A stretch of DNA of 64,000 bases, from the NCBI GenBank assembly GCA_015058015.1, contig SVDM01000001.1, positions 248,001 to 312,000 on the forward strand, given 5' to 3'. Under the pieces are notes generated by a model. The model was not told the DNA's origin. It did no database searches and saw only the letters and a list, made by a program, of their open reading frames with translations. Shown piece by piece: positions 13,787 through 24,021 of the stretch; position 1 is the first letter of the stretch; each line of letters starts with the position of its first letter. Source of the stretch: Lachnospiraceae bacterium (GTDB taxonomy: Bacteria > Bacillota > Clostridia > Lachnospirales > Lachnospiraceae). The position numbers were made by a program, and so were the translations under genes.

Positions 13787-16651
13787 CTAATCACCTACAA
13801 ACTGACCGCTAAGACTTGATGCGGTACCGTGGCATACTTCTTCTTTGGTCTTTTCTTTGAAGTAATACTGAATAATTTCGGCGGCTATCTCTACCGAGTT
13901 TGTAGAAGAATAACCGTGAGGAATTCTTACGGCACAGGCAAATTGGGGATTCTCATAGGGTGCATAGCAAACAAAGAGAGCATGGTTACCCCTGTTTGTT
14001 GCTTCCTCTGCTGTACCTGTTTTGCCGGCCGCGGAAACATTAACATTGTTAAATGCCTGCAATGTATCAATATCCATATGCATACCGCTTTGAACAGCAT
14101 TCCAGGTTGTACCGGATACTTCTGTTATCTGCCTGGTCAGTTTTGGCTTATTCTCTTCTATGACATTACCGTCATTGTCGGTAATCTTTTGTATTACAGA
14201 TAATGAATAACAATTACCCCTATTGGCTACAGTCATTACATATCTGGCAAGCTGAGCTGTGGTAAAGTTATGATTACTCTGTCCGATGGCTGCGGTAACG
14301 GGATACTCCGATGCAATTGAAGGAGCATTTTCCGGTACTTCCAGTCCTGTAGTCTCGCCAAGACCGAACATCTCTGCATATTTCTTTAAAGTTTCGGTAC
14401 CCTTTTCCGGAACATATGTACCGCCAGAAGTACTCATATCATAGCCCATCTGATAGAAGAAATAGTTACATGAATCCCTTATTGCTTCCGAAACGTTAAT
14501 GGAACCATGATTTCCGGGATATACCCAACACCTGGGGCTGGGGCTTATTGCTTCAAAAATACCTTTATCTTCTATCTTGTCAGAGACTGAGATAATTCCT
14601 TCTGTAAGGGCGGCCGTGGCAGTAACCATCTTAAATGTTGAACCTGGAGCAGTTCTTTCCTGTGTAGCATGATTATACAAAGGATAAGAATTACTCTGGG
14701 TTAATTTGGCATAATAACTGTTATCAACCTTGTTGGCCAGCTTATTATTATCATATCCGGGATAGGACACACAAGCCAAAGTCTGACCGGTATTGGGATC
14801 TGTAATTACCACAGATGCCGAACTGGGGTCAAGGGCCAGCATACCCGGTGTAATCTCCAAAGATTGAATCTTTGAAATCATAAAATCAAATGCACTGGTA
14901 GAACCGCGCTCAAGACCTGCACGAGCAGGATCATCAGGATTAAGAACCCCTTGTTCGTAAAGAATAGCACACAGACTATTGCCGGAGATTCTTCCTGTTT
15001 TGACAAGGTTTTTGTATACAAGTTTTCTAAAGGCTAAGCTTGTTACAGTATCATTGTTCAAGTGCTCCACAAGCTTGGCATATATTTCATCAGAGTTGGA
15101 ATAAACAATATCGGCATTGAACTTGGTAATGTCCATCCAACCCTTTGAAATAGTATATAAAAGGTACTCTTTAAGTGATACGTTACCGTTCTTCCAGTTT
15201 ACATACATCTCATCTGAGGTGTTGATACGGTCAAAGGAAAGGTATCCCTCATTGAACAACTGGGAAATGATAAAATCACAATATGCTTCCATCTCCGTAC
15301 CCAGATTCTTATATGCTGTATCAGAAGATACCAGCATATCATTTACCCATTCCTTCACGTTAGCGTAGTGTTCCTGGAAGGTAGACTCTACCCGATTCTC
15401 AAAGGGTCCCGCATCTTCAGCGGCAAAATGTGATAGATCTATTACATTATTGTCTATAAGTGAGAAGTAGGCATCACTAATGGGAATTTGAATATCACTT
15501 GCCTTGGTATCCTCAGGAATGGTGTAATCCAGCTGGTTAATAAGCTTACTGATAAGAATACCGGCTAATTTCTGCTCTACTACCCTGTATGCTACTTCCT
15601 GCAAATCAGAATCAATGGTAAGGTAAATGTTCTGGCCGGAGGAGGCTTCTTCACGCTCCGCTACCTGAATAATCTTGCCCAGATTGTCAACATAAATCTT
15701 CTCATAACCTTTGTTACCGCGAAGTCTTTCCTCCATAAACTGTTCGATACCTGCTTTACCTATGATATCGTTCATAACATAGGTATTGGCGCCGTCTTTA
15801 TTAAGCTCTTCCAATTCCTCAGAGGAAATCTTACCGGTATAACCGATTATGGGGGCCATATAAGTACTGTAATTATATTTTCTAATTGAACCTTCGGTAA
15901 TACTTACACCTTGTAATTCATTAAGGTTCTCCATTACTTCGGCAACTGTTTCGGGAGAAACCTGGGTAGCAACGGTTGTTGTAAGGTATTTTTGGTAACT
16001 GTTCTGGGATACGGCATATCGAATAGCCATAATCTTTAAACGTTCATCCTTGGACGGATAATCTTCTTCTGTAAGATTGAAATGTTTTTTGTCACTCAAG
16101 TATTCAAAGAGCTTCTCTGCGCTGACTTCACTCTCATTGCAACCAAGATCCTTGTTATACTTTAGGCTGTCTATTTTAGGATAACCGAAGATATCCGCCA
16201 GAAAACGAAGCTTCTGGGTACCGGTAACAGAATAATCCAGGCTTCCGTCGGAATTCATCTTGATATAGAAATCATTGCTTATAGAGTCTTTATGAGATTC
16301 AATAATTTTAACAAGTTTGCTTATGGTACCGTTTAATTCTTTGTTCTTCTCAGTGTTGGTATCATAAGTTCCGTTATCCTCTATACAAACAGAATAAGCC
16401 AGCTCATTGTAAGCCAGCACTTTTCCGTTTCGATCGTAAATGTTACCCCTTGCTCCGGGAACAGTTCTTTCCTTCTCAATTGTAAGCTTGAAGTTGTTAA
16501 GGTAGTTGTTACCGTTAACAATCTGCAATACAAACAAGCGGAGAATCAGTATTCCCGATAAGATGCATAGAACTATTGTAAGCACAAGAGTTCTTGATCT
16601 GAATATATTTTTAAAGAAATCTTTTATCTCTTGAAAATATGCACTAAACAA
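13787..16651 (-). CDS. mrdA: Penicillin-binding protein 2, class B transpeptidase with large insert
   Basis: A 954-residue class B PBP that cross-links peptidoglycan with RodA. One membrane anchor at about residues 20-42, then the dimerisation domain (TVPGARGNIYDRNGKVLAYN). Transpeptidase boxes: S-x-x-K with Ser671 (PGSTFK), S-x-N near 727 (SCN), KTG near 880 (AGKTGTAEE). It is about 250-300 residues longer than usual because of a segment of roughly 240 residues (about 375-615), rich in acidic and aromatic residues, between LTIDSDLQEVAYRVVEQ and the domain that restarts at LDPSSASVVITDP. The TTG start overlaps the mreD end by eight bases. Confidence 0.94.
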   Translation of the reverse strand: MFSAYFQEIKDFFKNIFRSRTLVLTIVLCILSGILILRLFVLQIVNGNNYLNNFKLTIEKERTVPGARGNIYDRNGKVLAYNELAYSVCIEDNGTYDTNTEKNKELNGTISKLVKIIESHKDSISNDFYIKMNSDGSLDYSVTGTQKLRFLADIFGYPKIDSLKYNKDLGCNESEVSAEKLFEYLSDKKHFNLTEEDYPSKDERLKIMAIRYAVSQNSYQKYLTTTVATQVSPETVAEVMENLNELQGVSITEGSIRKYNYSTYMAPIIGYTGKISSEELEELNKDGANTYVMNDIIGKAGIEQFMEERLRGNKGYEKIYVDNLGKIIQVAEREEASSGQNIYLTIDSDLQEVAYRVVEQKLAGILISKLINQLDYTIPEDTKASDIQIPISDAYFSLIDNNVIDLSHFAAEDAGPFENRVESTFQEHYANVKEWVNDMLVSSDTAYKNLGTEMEAYCDFIISQLFNEGYLSFDRINTSDEMYVNWKNGNVSLKEYLLYTISKGWMDITKFNADIVYSNSDEIYAKLVEHLNNDTVTSLAFRKLVYKNLVKTGRISGNSLCAILYEQGVLNPDDPARAGLERGSTSAFDFMISKIQSLEITPGMLALDPSSASVVITDPNTGQTLACVSYPGYDNNKLANKVDNSYYAKLTQSNSYPLYNHATQERTAPGSTFKMVTATAALTEGIISVSDKIEDKGIFEAISPSPRCWVYPGNHGSINVSEAIRDSCNYFFYQMGYDMSTSGGTYVPEKGTETLKKYAEMFGLGETTGLEVPENAPSIASEYPVTAAIGQSNHNFTTAQLARYVMTVANRGNCYSLSVIQKITDNDGNVIEENKPKLTRQITEVSGTTWNAVQSGMHMDIDTLQAFNNVNVSAAGKTGTAEEATNRGNHALFVCYAPYENPQFACAVRIPHGYSSTNSVEIAAEIIQYYFKEKTKEEVCHGTASSLSGQFVGD

Positions 16652-17165
16652 ATTTCCTTGGTCTCCTTCTTTCGAGTTTGTCCAATTTTGTACTTATGAA
16701 ATAAATAAGTCGATATAGAATAATGGATACCAGGACGGTATATACCAACTCCGGTATAATAATATTCATAAGATAGAAAGATAAATCCATCTTGCTTCGA
16801 AGCAGAAATCTTAGGGCAAATACCCCTCCGCAGTATATCAAATCACTGGCACCGATTAGCAGCAGGGGAAGTCGTACATCCTCTGGCAGGAAATTCTTTC
16901 GAAAGATACCGTTAATGTAACCGATATACATATAAATCAGTGCATTGATGCCAAATACGTCACAATAGAATATATCTATCAAAGCGCCTGCCAATATGCC
17001 GGTAAACATTCCCTCTTTCTTTCCCCTCATAAATCCCACCGCTGAGGTGATGATTATAAGCAGATTAGGGCTAATGCCGGCTAAAGACAATGATTGAAAC
17101 AATGTAGATTGTAATAAGAACAGGATAATTACGCCAATTCCTGCTGATACATATCTTTTAATCAT
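16644..17165 (-). CDS. mreD: Rod shape-determining protein MreD
   Basis: A 173-residue membrane protein with five or six hydrophobic segments, the expected size for MreD. It carries the family-like stretch GIVFGLLIDI as GILAGALIDIFYCDVFGINALIYMYIGY. It links MreC and PBP2 to the inner membrane complex. Placed two bases after mreC and overlapping the pbp2 start by eight bases, which implies translational coupling. Confidence 0.92.
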   Translation of the reverse strand: MIKRYVSAGIGVIILFLLQSTLFQSLSLAGISPNLLIIITSAVGFMRGKKEGMFTGILAGALIDIFYCDVFGINALIYMYIGYINGIFRKNFLPEDVRLPLLLIGASDLIYCGGVFALRFLLRSKMDLSFYLMNIIIPELVYTVLVSIILYRLIYFISTKLDKLERRRPRKFV

Positions 17166-17167
17166 AA

Positions 17168-18013
17168 TTATTCCTTAAGCTTGGTTATTACCAGTACTTC
17201 TTCCAAGTGTTCAAAATCAACAACAGGTGTAATCTCACCGGAAACAGTAAGATTGTTGCCGTCTTTTTTTATTGAACTGATATATCCGATTAATAATCCC
17301 GGCAGGAACTTGCTACTGATATTGGAAGTAACCACTTGGTCTCCCACTGCCGAATTGCCGTCAGAATCAGACATATCCTGAAACAGAATGGTCTGGCTTG
17401 ATGTCATGGATTTCAAATCTCCGGCCACAATACAAAGGTCTGTGGTATTAAGGTCCATGGCACTGACATTACTTGAATCATCAATAATTGAACGAACCTT
17501 GGCCCAGTTTGGGCCCACATCCGATATGATACCAACCAATCCGCTTCCGGCGATAACATTCATATCGACTTTCAATCCGTCGTTGGTTCCCTTATCAATA
17601 GTAAAAGTATTAAACCAGTTGCCCGGTTCTTTACCGGTTATTCTGGCAGCCACCTTGTTGTAATCAGAATACTTTTCGTTTAAGTTTAGTAATTCCAGAA
17701 GTCTTAGATACTCGTAATGCTCTAACTGCAAAGTGGAGTTCTGGGCAGTCAGTTCATTAATCTTTTCCTGAAGTGCCTCGTTCTCTTTCACAACCGTCTG
17801 TAAATCTTTGAAGCCTTCTGTTCTGTTGTAAAGCCAGGAACCTATATTGTTAATTCCTTTTTGAATAGGCACAAACACATAACCTGTAATTGTATTAACC
17901 GGTCCTGAGCTGATATCGAACTTGTATGTTATGAATATTGCGCATAAGAATACTACCGTAAGACCGATAAGTATATATCTGCTGGGAATATTCTTCCTTG
18001 ATTTCTTCTTCAT
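17168..18013 (-). CDS. mreC: Rod shape-determining protein MreC
   Basis: A 281-residue bitopic protein: basic start (KKKSRKNIPS), membrane helix at about 12-30, a coiled coil at about 72-115 (LQTVVKENEALQEKINELTAQNSTLQLEHYEYLRLLELLNL) and the beta-barrel MreC domain to the end (ARITGKEPGNWFNTFTIDKGTNDGLKVDMNVI, GLVGIISDVGPNWAKVRSI). It bridges MreB with PBP2. It follows mreB by 14 bases. Confidence 0.96.
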   Translation of the reverse strand: MKKKSRKNIPSRYILIGLTVVFLCAIFITYKFDISSGPVNTITGYVFVPIQKGINNIGSWLYNRTEGFKDLQTVVKENEALQEKINELTAQNSTLQLEHYEYLRLLELLNLNEKYSDYNKVAARITGKEPGNWFNTFTIDKGTNDGLKVDMNVIAGSGLVGIISDVGPNWAKVRSIIDDSSNVSAMDLNTTDLCIVAGDLKSMTSSQTILFQDMSDSDGNSAVGDQVVTSNISSKFLPGLLIGYISSIKKDGNNLTVSGEITPVVDFEHLEEVLVITKLKE

Positions 18014-18027
18014 TAAAAAACCTCGGT

Positions 18028-19044
18028 TTAGTTAAATGTTTTAGCATTCATGGTGTAGGCCAATGAACGGTATTTCTCATCTGTTGCAATCTTAACAAGA
18101 CCGCGAACTACGCTTTCGCTGGGCTCTTCACAGGTGTTGCACCTGATGTTAAGCTCCTGTGTAAGAAGCTTGTCAAGGTTCTTAATCTGTGAAGCACCTC
18201 CTGTAAGATACAATCCATGATGGATAATATCTGCAGAAAGTTCAGGCGGAATACGTTCAAGAAGCATTTTTATAGAGTTGATAAGGGAATTAATATCCCC
18301 TTTTATTGCTTCATAAATATCATGAGACGTAAGGTTTATTTCGATGGGAAGGCCCGTTACGATATAACGGCCGAAGGCTACCATCTCCTCTTCTTCTTCG
18401 TCAATGGCAGTACCAATTTTTTCCTTCAAAGCACATGCTGTCTTCTTGCCGATATCGATTCCATGGGTTCTCTTAACGTAAGAAATAATGGATTCGTCGA
18501 ATTTGTTGCCGGCAATATGATTCAACTGGCTAAGAACAATTCCTCCCAATGACAGGACTGAAATCTCAGTTGTATCTCCGCCCATGTCCACTATTAAAGT
18601 ACCGGTGGGACTTTTAACGTCAAGACCAAGACCAATGCCGTCGGCTACCGGTTTGTCAGCCACAAGTATTTCTTTTGATTTGATATTGCAACCGTTAACA
18701 AGGTCTTTGAAGGCCTTTTTCTCTACTTCTGTTATATCTGTAGGAACGGCAACAATAAAGTCGGCATATTTAGTCTTCATCTCAGAAAAATCTTTTAAAA
18801 ACTCATTTAAAAGGATTTGCATATTGTTATAATCAGCAATTACGCCGTAATGTACCGGAAAAGATACATTGATATTGGCGGGAGCCTTCTCATGCATCTC
18901 ATAGGCCTCATCACCGTATGCAAACAGGTCCTTCTTATTGATAATTGCAATAACATTCTTCTGCTTGAGAATCTGATTGGAAGCCTGGTCGTATATTTTG
19001 ATATTGTTGGTTCCAAGGTCGATTCCGAATAAAACATTTGACAT
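18028..19044 (-). CDS. mreB: Rod shape-determining actin homologue MreB
   Basis: A 338-residue actin-fold ATPase that guides side-wall synthesis. Phosphate-1 motif LFGIDLGTNNIKIYD at the N terminus, phosphate-2 LIVDMGGDTTEISVLSLGGIV, and the adenosine motif LYLTGGASQIKNLDKLL. Length is typical. The phosphate-1 loop has TNNIK where TANTL is common, which places it among the divergent MreB/Mbl paralogues. It begins the shape genes, 25 bases after radC. Confidence 0.96.
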   Translation of the reverse strand: MSNVLFGIDLGTNNIKIYDQASNQILKQKNVIAIINKKDLFAYGDEAYEMHEKAPANINVSFPVHYGVIADYNNMQILLNEFLKDFSEMKTKYADFIVAVPTDITEVEKKAFKDLVNGCNIKSKEILVADKPVADGIGLGLDVKSPTGTLIVDMGGDTTEISVLSLGGIVLSQLNHIAGNKFDESIISYVKRTHGIDIGKKTACALKEKIGTAIDEEEEEMVAFGRYIVTGLPIEINLTSHDIYEAIKGDINSLINSIKMLLERIPPELSADIIHHGLYLTGGASQIKNLDKLLTQELNIRCNTCEEPSESVVRGLVKIATDEKYRSLAYTMNAKTFN

Positions 19045-19069
19045 TAGATTAATCCTCCCGGTTGTAGTT

Positions 19070-19756
19070 TCAAATTAATTCAGCCTCTTTAAAAGAGAAA
19101 TATTTATTATCACCTATGATAATATGGTCAACAACGCTTATTCCCAATAACTGTCCGCAGGATGCCATCCTTTTGGTCACCAGCTTATCCTCCCGGCTGG
19201 GGGTTACTTCTCCGCTGGGGTGATTGTGAATCAAAATGATGTATACCGCGTGGCACCTGAGGCTTTCTAAGAATATCTCTCTTGGCGCAGCTACGGAAGC
19301 GTTAATAGTACCTATTGTAATCAATCTGTATGAGATTAATTCATTGTTGGAATTAAATAAGGCCACATAGAAGTGTTCCTGTTTAAAATGCCGTAAGGGT
19401 TCCATAAAGTAATCAGCAACAGATGCCGGAGAATTAAGGCAAATCCTCTCCGATGCTCGTGAAGTTGCCATTCTCTTGGCAATCTCACAAAGAGCCAGAA
19501 TCTGTAGTGCTTTAACCTTACCGATGCCCTTAATGGCAGTCATATCGGATAAGCTTAAGCTATGCAAACCGATAAGACCCGAACCTCCTGCATTCTGAAG
19601 TAAGCAAAGGGCCAGATCTGTCGCATTAATCCCTGTTGAACCCGAACGAAATATTATAGCCAATAACTCGGCGTCAGAAAGGTTGCCTGCGCCTAAAGTC
19701 ATGCAACGCATATAAGGCTGTCCCGCTTCGGGCAAATCTTTGGTTGTTATACTCAT
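19070..19756 (-). CDS. radC: RadC family JAB-domain protein
   Basis: A 228-residue RadC-like protein. A helix-hairpin-helix region lies near residues 70-100 (SLSDMTAIKGIGKVKALQI) and the JAMM metal motif is HNHPSGEVTPSREDK near residue 180. The name is historic; a repair role is not established. The ATG at 19756 lies 12 bases after AGGAGG; an ATG nine codons upstream (19783) would put that AGGAGG inside the gene. It is the first gene of the mre-min operon, as in Bacillus. Confidence 0.93.
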   Translation of the reverse strand: MSITTKDLPEAGQPYMRCMTLGAGNLSDAELLAIIFRSGSTGINATDLALCLLQNAGGSGLIGLHSLSLSDMTAIKGIGKVKALQILALCEIAKRMATSRASERICLNSPASVADYFMEPLRHFKQEHFYVALFNSNNELISYRLITIGTINASVAAPREIFLESLRCHAVYIILIHNHPSGEVTPSREDKLVTKRMASCGQLLGISVVDHIIIGDNKYFSFKEAELI

Positions 19757-19874
19757 GTCAGTTAATGTCCTCCTTTGAATCATATCTTTGTTAAATCAAA
19801 GGAACATGCTGACAATACAATCGCTCTTATATTTTATCACAACAAAAAGTGCTTGTATACTTTTGTTTTAAGCA

Positions 19875-21158
19875 TTATCGGGGAATTTCAACTATTCCCT
19901 CTGCCTTTAATGCCTCTAATGATTTAAGAATTCCCAGTTTAGCATGGGGCCATGTAAGACCGCCCTGAAAATATACGGCATAAGGGGGCTTTATGGGCCC
20001 GTCAGCACTGAGTTCAATTGAAGAACCCTGTACAAATGCCCCGGCAGCCATTATTACATCCGAATCATAGCCCGGCATTGCCCAAGGCTCGGGGGTTACG
20101 TGGGAATCAACCGGTGCGGCTGATTGAATACCTTTACAAAAGGCAATTACCGCTTCAGGCTTACCGAATTCAACTGCTTGAATAATATCATGTCTGCTTT
20201 CCGTGGAATCGGGAATCACCTTAAAGCCAAGCTTTTCATAAAGGGAGGCTGCAAATATGGCTCCCTTTAAAGCGTTGGAAGTTATAATCGGGGCCAGGAA
20301 AAATCCCTGATAAAAAGACTGCATTACACCTAAGGAAGCTCCTACTTCTTTGCCCAGTCCGGGAGATGTAAGCCTGTAAGCTACAAGCTCAATCAAATCT
20401 TTTCTTCCGGCCACATATCCTCCGATGGGAGCAAGTCCCCCGCCCGGATTCTTAATCAGCGAACCAACCACCAAATCGGCTCCTACTTCAGATGGTTCTT
20501 TTGTTTCAACAAACTCACCGTAACAATTATCCACCATGCAGATTATATCGGGTTTAATATTTTTTATAAATTTTATTAATTCTTCGATTCTGTCAACAGA
20601 CAAAGTCTTTCTGGTTTGGTATCCCTTTGATCTTTGAATGGTTACCATTTTGGTTTTGTCTGAGATGGCAGCTTTTATGCCATCAAAATCAAATTCGGAA
20701 TCGGGGCCTAAGTCAACCTGTTTGTATGATACACCATACTCTGCAAGTGAGCCCGGTGACTGTCTTATTCCTATTACTTCTTCAAGAGTGTCATAAGGTT
20801 TGCCCACAGGAGATAACAGCTCATCTCCCGGTCTTAATATGGCTGATAATGTAAGAGCTAAGGCGTGGGTGCCGCAGGTTATTTGAGGACGCACCAGGGC
20901 GTCTTCTGTTCTGAAATATGAAGCGTATACCTTTTCCAAAGTATCTCTTCCTACATCATCGTATCCGTATCCTGTGGCTGTATTAAAGCATTCTACTGCC
21001 ACCTTGTTATCCTGCATGGCTTTAATAACCCTTAGCTGGTTTATCTCAGCTACTCTCGCTGCCTCTTCAAAACGGTCTTTTAAAGAAGCTTCAATTTTTT
21101 CGCCGTATTCAATTACTTCCTCGGATAATCCGAGACTCTTATACATTTCTTTTATCAT
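19875..21158 (-). CDS. ynbB: YnbB-like PLP-dependent lyase (methionine gamma-lyase family)
   Basis: A 427-residue fold-type I PLP enzyme of the family annotated as cystathionine beta-lyase-like or aluminium resistance protein. The PLP lysine falls in DLVVGSLIKNPGGGLAPIGGY; MVDNCYGEF contains the aspartate that contacts the cofactor. TTG at 21173 is possible, but AAAGGA lies six bases before the ATG used. The miaA-ynbB neighbourhood is that of Bacillus (miaA-hfq-ynbA-ynbB) without hfq. Substrate is unknown. Confidence 0.88.
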   Translation of the reverse strand: MIKEMYKSLGLSEEVIEYGEKIEASLKDRFEEAARVAEINQLRVIKAMQDNKVAVECFNTATGYGYDDVGRDTLEKVYASYFRTEDALVRPQITCGTHALALTLSAILRPGDELLSPVGKPYDTLEEVIGIRQSPGSLAEYGVSYKQVDLGPDSEFDFDGIKAAISDKTKMVTIQRSKGYQTRKTLSVDRIEELIKFIKNIKPDIICMVDNCYGEFVETKEPSEVGADLVVGSLIKNPGGGLAPIGGYVAGRKDLIELVAYRLTSPGLGKEVGASLGVMQSFYQGFFLAPIITSNALKGAIFAASLYEKLGFKVIPDSTESRHDIIQAVEFGKPEAVIAFCKGIQSAAPVDSHVTPEPWAMPGYDSDVIMAAGAFVQGSSIELSADGPIKPPYAVYFQGGLTWPHAKLGILKSLEALKAEGIVEIPR

Positions 21159-21182
21159 TATTAATCCTTTCAAAAAGCCCTG

Positions 21183-22130
21183 TTAATTAACAATTTTCTT
21201 ATCATAAAGGATATTCATCATAAATTCAAGGATTCGTTCCCTGTCATAACCAAAATCCTGTTTATTAATCCATATTACATCTGTTTCTCTTCTAAACCAT
21301 GTCAATTGTCTTTTGGCAAAATGTCTTGTATCTCTTTTTAAGATGTATACAGCCTCTTCCAAGGTGTATTCTCCGTTAAGATAGGCAAGAATTTCTTTAT
21401 AGCCGAGACCTTTCATGGATACAAAAGATGAATCAAGGCCCATATCCCGTAAATGCTGTACTTCGTCTATGAGGCCTTCTTCAATCATAATATCAATTCT
21501 TTTATCTATTCGCTCATAGAGCTTATTCCTTTCATCGTTTAAGACAAAATATGCATAATTGTAAGGAGATTCCTTCCTGCGTTCCTTCTCATTGTGGCGG
21601 GATATTTGCTCACCTGTTTGGTGGTTGAATTCCAAAGCGCGAATAACCCTTTTTACATTATTGGCATGGATGGCTTTGGCAGATTCGGGATCAACGCCTG
21701 ATAGCATGTCATGAAGATAGTCATTGCCATGCTCTTTTGCAAGGGCATAGAGTTTACTTCTGTACTCCGAATCTTCTGCTGTCTCAGTAAAGTCCACATC
21801 CTTTATTACGGACTGAATATAGAAGCCGGTTCCGCCCACAATTAAAGGGATCTTCCCGGCATCGTAAATAAGAGACATATATTTATTGGCATATTCTTTG
21901 AATTCAGCCACACTAAAATCATGAGTGGGCTCAAATTCATCTATCAGATAATGGGTAACACCCTGCATCTCATCAGGGGTTATCTTGGCAGTACCGATAT
22001 CCATGCCTTTATAAACCTGCATAGAATCAGCAGATATAATTAAACCTTTGACTTTTTGAGCCAAAGAAATGGATAAATCGGTTTTGCCCACTGCCGTGGG
22101 ACCTGTTAATATTACAAGTGGTTTTTTCAT
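21183..22130 (-). CDS. miaA: tRNA dimethylallyltransferase MiaA
   Basis: A 315-residue enzyme that transfers dimethylallyl to A37 of tRNAs reading UNN codons. P-loop GPTAVGKTDLSI at the N terminus, then DSMQVYKGMDIGTAK, VGGTGFYIQSV, RVIRALE and the C-terminal TRHFAKRQLTWFRR. Length is normal. It lies 14 bases after mutL and 24 bases before the YnbB-like gene, in an operon starting at mutS. Confidence 0.98.
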   Translation of the reverse strand: MKKPLVILTGPTAVGKTDLSISLAQKVKGLIISADSMQVYKGMDIGTAKITPDEMQGVTHYLIDEFEPTHDFSVAEFKEYANKYMSLIYDAGKIPLIVGGTGFYIQSVIKDVDFTETAEDSEYRSKLYALAKEHGNDYLHDMLSGVDPESAKAIHANNVKRVIRALEFNHQTGEQISRHNEKERRKESPYNYAYFVLNDERNKLYERIDKRIDIMIEEGLIDEVQHLRDMGLDSSFVSMKGLGYKEILAYLNGEYTLEEAVYILKRDTRHFAKRQLTWFRRETDVIWINKQDFGYDRERILEFMMNILYDKKIVN

Positions 22131-22144
22131 ATAATCACATCAAA

Positions 22145-24007
22145 TCAAATAATACGTTTAAACTTCTTCTCCAATTCATACTTGGACATAGATATTACTG
22201 TGGGTCTGCCGTGAGGACAATTAAAGGGGTTGTCTAATGTAAACATCTCTTTAATAAGTTCCTTTGCTTCCGCAAATGAAAGGGAATTATTACCCTTAAC
22301 AGCTGCTTTACATGACATGGTTGCTATCTTGTGCAGAAGGATATCCGGCTGTATTACAGAGCCTTCTGTAAGATTGTCCAAAAGTTCAATAAACAAATCT
22401 TTAAAATCAAGTCCGAATACGTTATCAGGAATGGCTGATATCAGGTATTCCCGTCCTCCAAAGGATGATATTTCGAATCCTAAAGAAGTAAACTGCTCAA
22501 GATTATTATTCAAAACCTCTGCTTCAATATCGTTAAGGGATATTACAACTGCAGGGCTTATCATCTGAGATGTAAATTCTTTGTTTTTAAGACTTTTTAA
22601 AGTTCTCTCATATTTTACCTTCTCGTGCGCGGCATGTTGATCGACAATATACATCTTGTCCTCGTACTGAATAATCCAGTAGGTATCAAATACCTGTCCT
22701 ATCAGATTAATAGAGGGGGATGCCTTTTCCTGCTCTTCTATCTCGGGAAATGTCATCTGGGTACCGGTAAAAACAGTTTCTTTTCGAAACAAATCCGGAG
22801 CAGGTGATTCTTCACGCTTAATGGGAATGTCGGGCTTTATAGAATTATTTCCACGCACTCCATAGGATACTTCTTCACGTATAAAATTAACGGATGTTAA
22901 AGGTGTGTTTTGTTCTGCCTCATGACGCTTAACCTCAAAGGGTTCGGCAGGTCTTTTATTAACGACTTCTTTTGGAGCCTCTTTTTTTTCTTCATCAAAG
23001 CTGATTTCGGGAATAAGGTTTTTCCCGCTTAAGGAATCAAGAACAGTATTATATACTGCAGAATAAATCAAATCCCCTTTATCAAAGCGAACCTCCTGCT
23101 TGGCAGGATGAACATTAACATCCACTGTATCTCCGGGAATATCAAACATCATAAGGGTAAAGGGGTACCTGTGCTGCATCATATAAGGCTTAAAGCCGTC
23201 TTCTATGGCCCTTGAAATTATGCTATTGCGGACAAATCTGCCGTTAACAAAGTAATTCTCATAGTTTCTGTTACCTCTTGATACAACGGGTTTACAGATA
23301 AATCCGGTGATTTTTACCCCATCGGATTCCGAATTAACGGCAACTAAGTTATCTGATATCTCACGTCCGAAGATATTGTATGCTATATCCTTTAAGGAAC
23401 CGTTGCCTGTGGTATGAAGTCTGGTTTTACCGTTTTGTATAAAGTTAAAAGATATATCGGGATGGGATAAAGAAAGTCGCTCCATAAGGGATGCGATATA
23501 GCCTCCTTCAGTGGTGGGGGATTTCAAAAACTTCTTTCTGGCAGGGGTGTTATAGAACACATTTCGAACGATAAATGTAGTGCCTTCGGGGGCACCGATT
23601 TCGTCAAAGGAGTGTTCGCTGCCTCCCTCTATAATGTATCGAATACCTGTTAAAGCTCCGGAAACCTTGGTTATAAGTTCTACCTGTGATATTGCTGAAA
23701 TACTTGAGAGTGCTTCGCCTCGAAAGCCAAGGGAAGATATACTTTGCAAGTCTTCAACCTGTCTTATCTTGCTGGTGGAATGACGCAGAAAAGCCTTACG
23801 GACCTGGTCTTTCGGAATGCCGCAACCGTTATCCGTAATACGAATAAAGCTTATGCCACCGTCTTTTATCTCTACATTAATGGCTGTGGCTCCGGCGTCA
23901 ATGGCATTCTCCACCAGTTCTTTTACTATGGAGGCAGGCCGTTCCACTACTTCTCCTGCAGCAATTTTGTCTATGGTATTTTGGTCAAGTAATTCTATAG
24001 AACTCAT
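22145..24007 (-). CDS. mutL: DNA mismatch repair protein MutL (endonuclease type)
   Basis: A 620-residue MutL. GHKL ATPase motifs: ELVENAIDAGA, DNGCGI, STSKI and SLGFRGEALSSI. The C-terminal domain holds the endonuclease motif DQHAAHEKVKYE (near residue 450) and CPHGRPT near the end, so it should nick DNA itself as expected in an organism without MutH. A variable Pro/Glu-rich linker covers about 340-420. It follows mutS by 14 bases. Confidence 0.98.
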   Translation of the reverse strand: MSSIELLDQNTIDKIAAGEVVERPASIVKELVENAIDAGATAINVEIKDGGISFIRITDNGCGIPKDQVRKAFLRHSTSKIRQVEDLQSISSLGFRGEALSSISAISQVELITKVSGALTGIRYIIEGGSEHSFDEIGAPEGTTFIVRNVFYNTPARKKFLKSPTTEGGYIASLMERLSLSHPDISFNFIQNGKTRLHTTGNGSLKDIAYNIFGREISDNLVAVNSESDGVKITGFICKPVVSRGNRNYENYFVNGRFVRNSIISRAIEDGFKPYMMQHRYPFTLMMFDIPGDTVDVNVHPAKQEVRFDKGDLIYSAVYNTVLDSLSGKNLIPEISFDEEKKEAPKEVVNKRPAEPFEVKRHEAEQNTPLTSVNFIREEVSYGVRGNNSIKPDIPIKREESPAPDLFRKETVFTGTQMTFPEIEEQEKASPSINLIGQVFDTYWIIQYEDKMYIVDQHAAHEKVKYERTLKSLKNKEFTSQMISPAVVISLNDIEAEVLNNNLEQFTSLGFEISSFGGREYLISAIPDNVFGLDFKDLFIELLDNLTEGSVIQPDILLHKIATMSCKAAVKGNNSLSFAEAKELIKEMFTLDNPFNCPHGRPTVISMSKYELEKKFKRII

Positions 24008-24021
24008 ATAATCTCCCGGTA

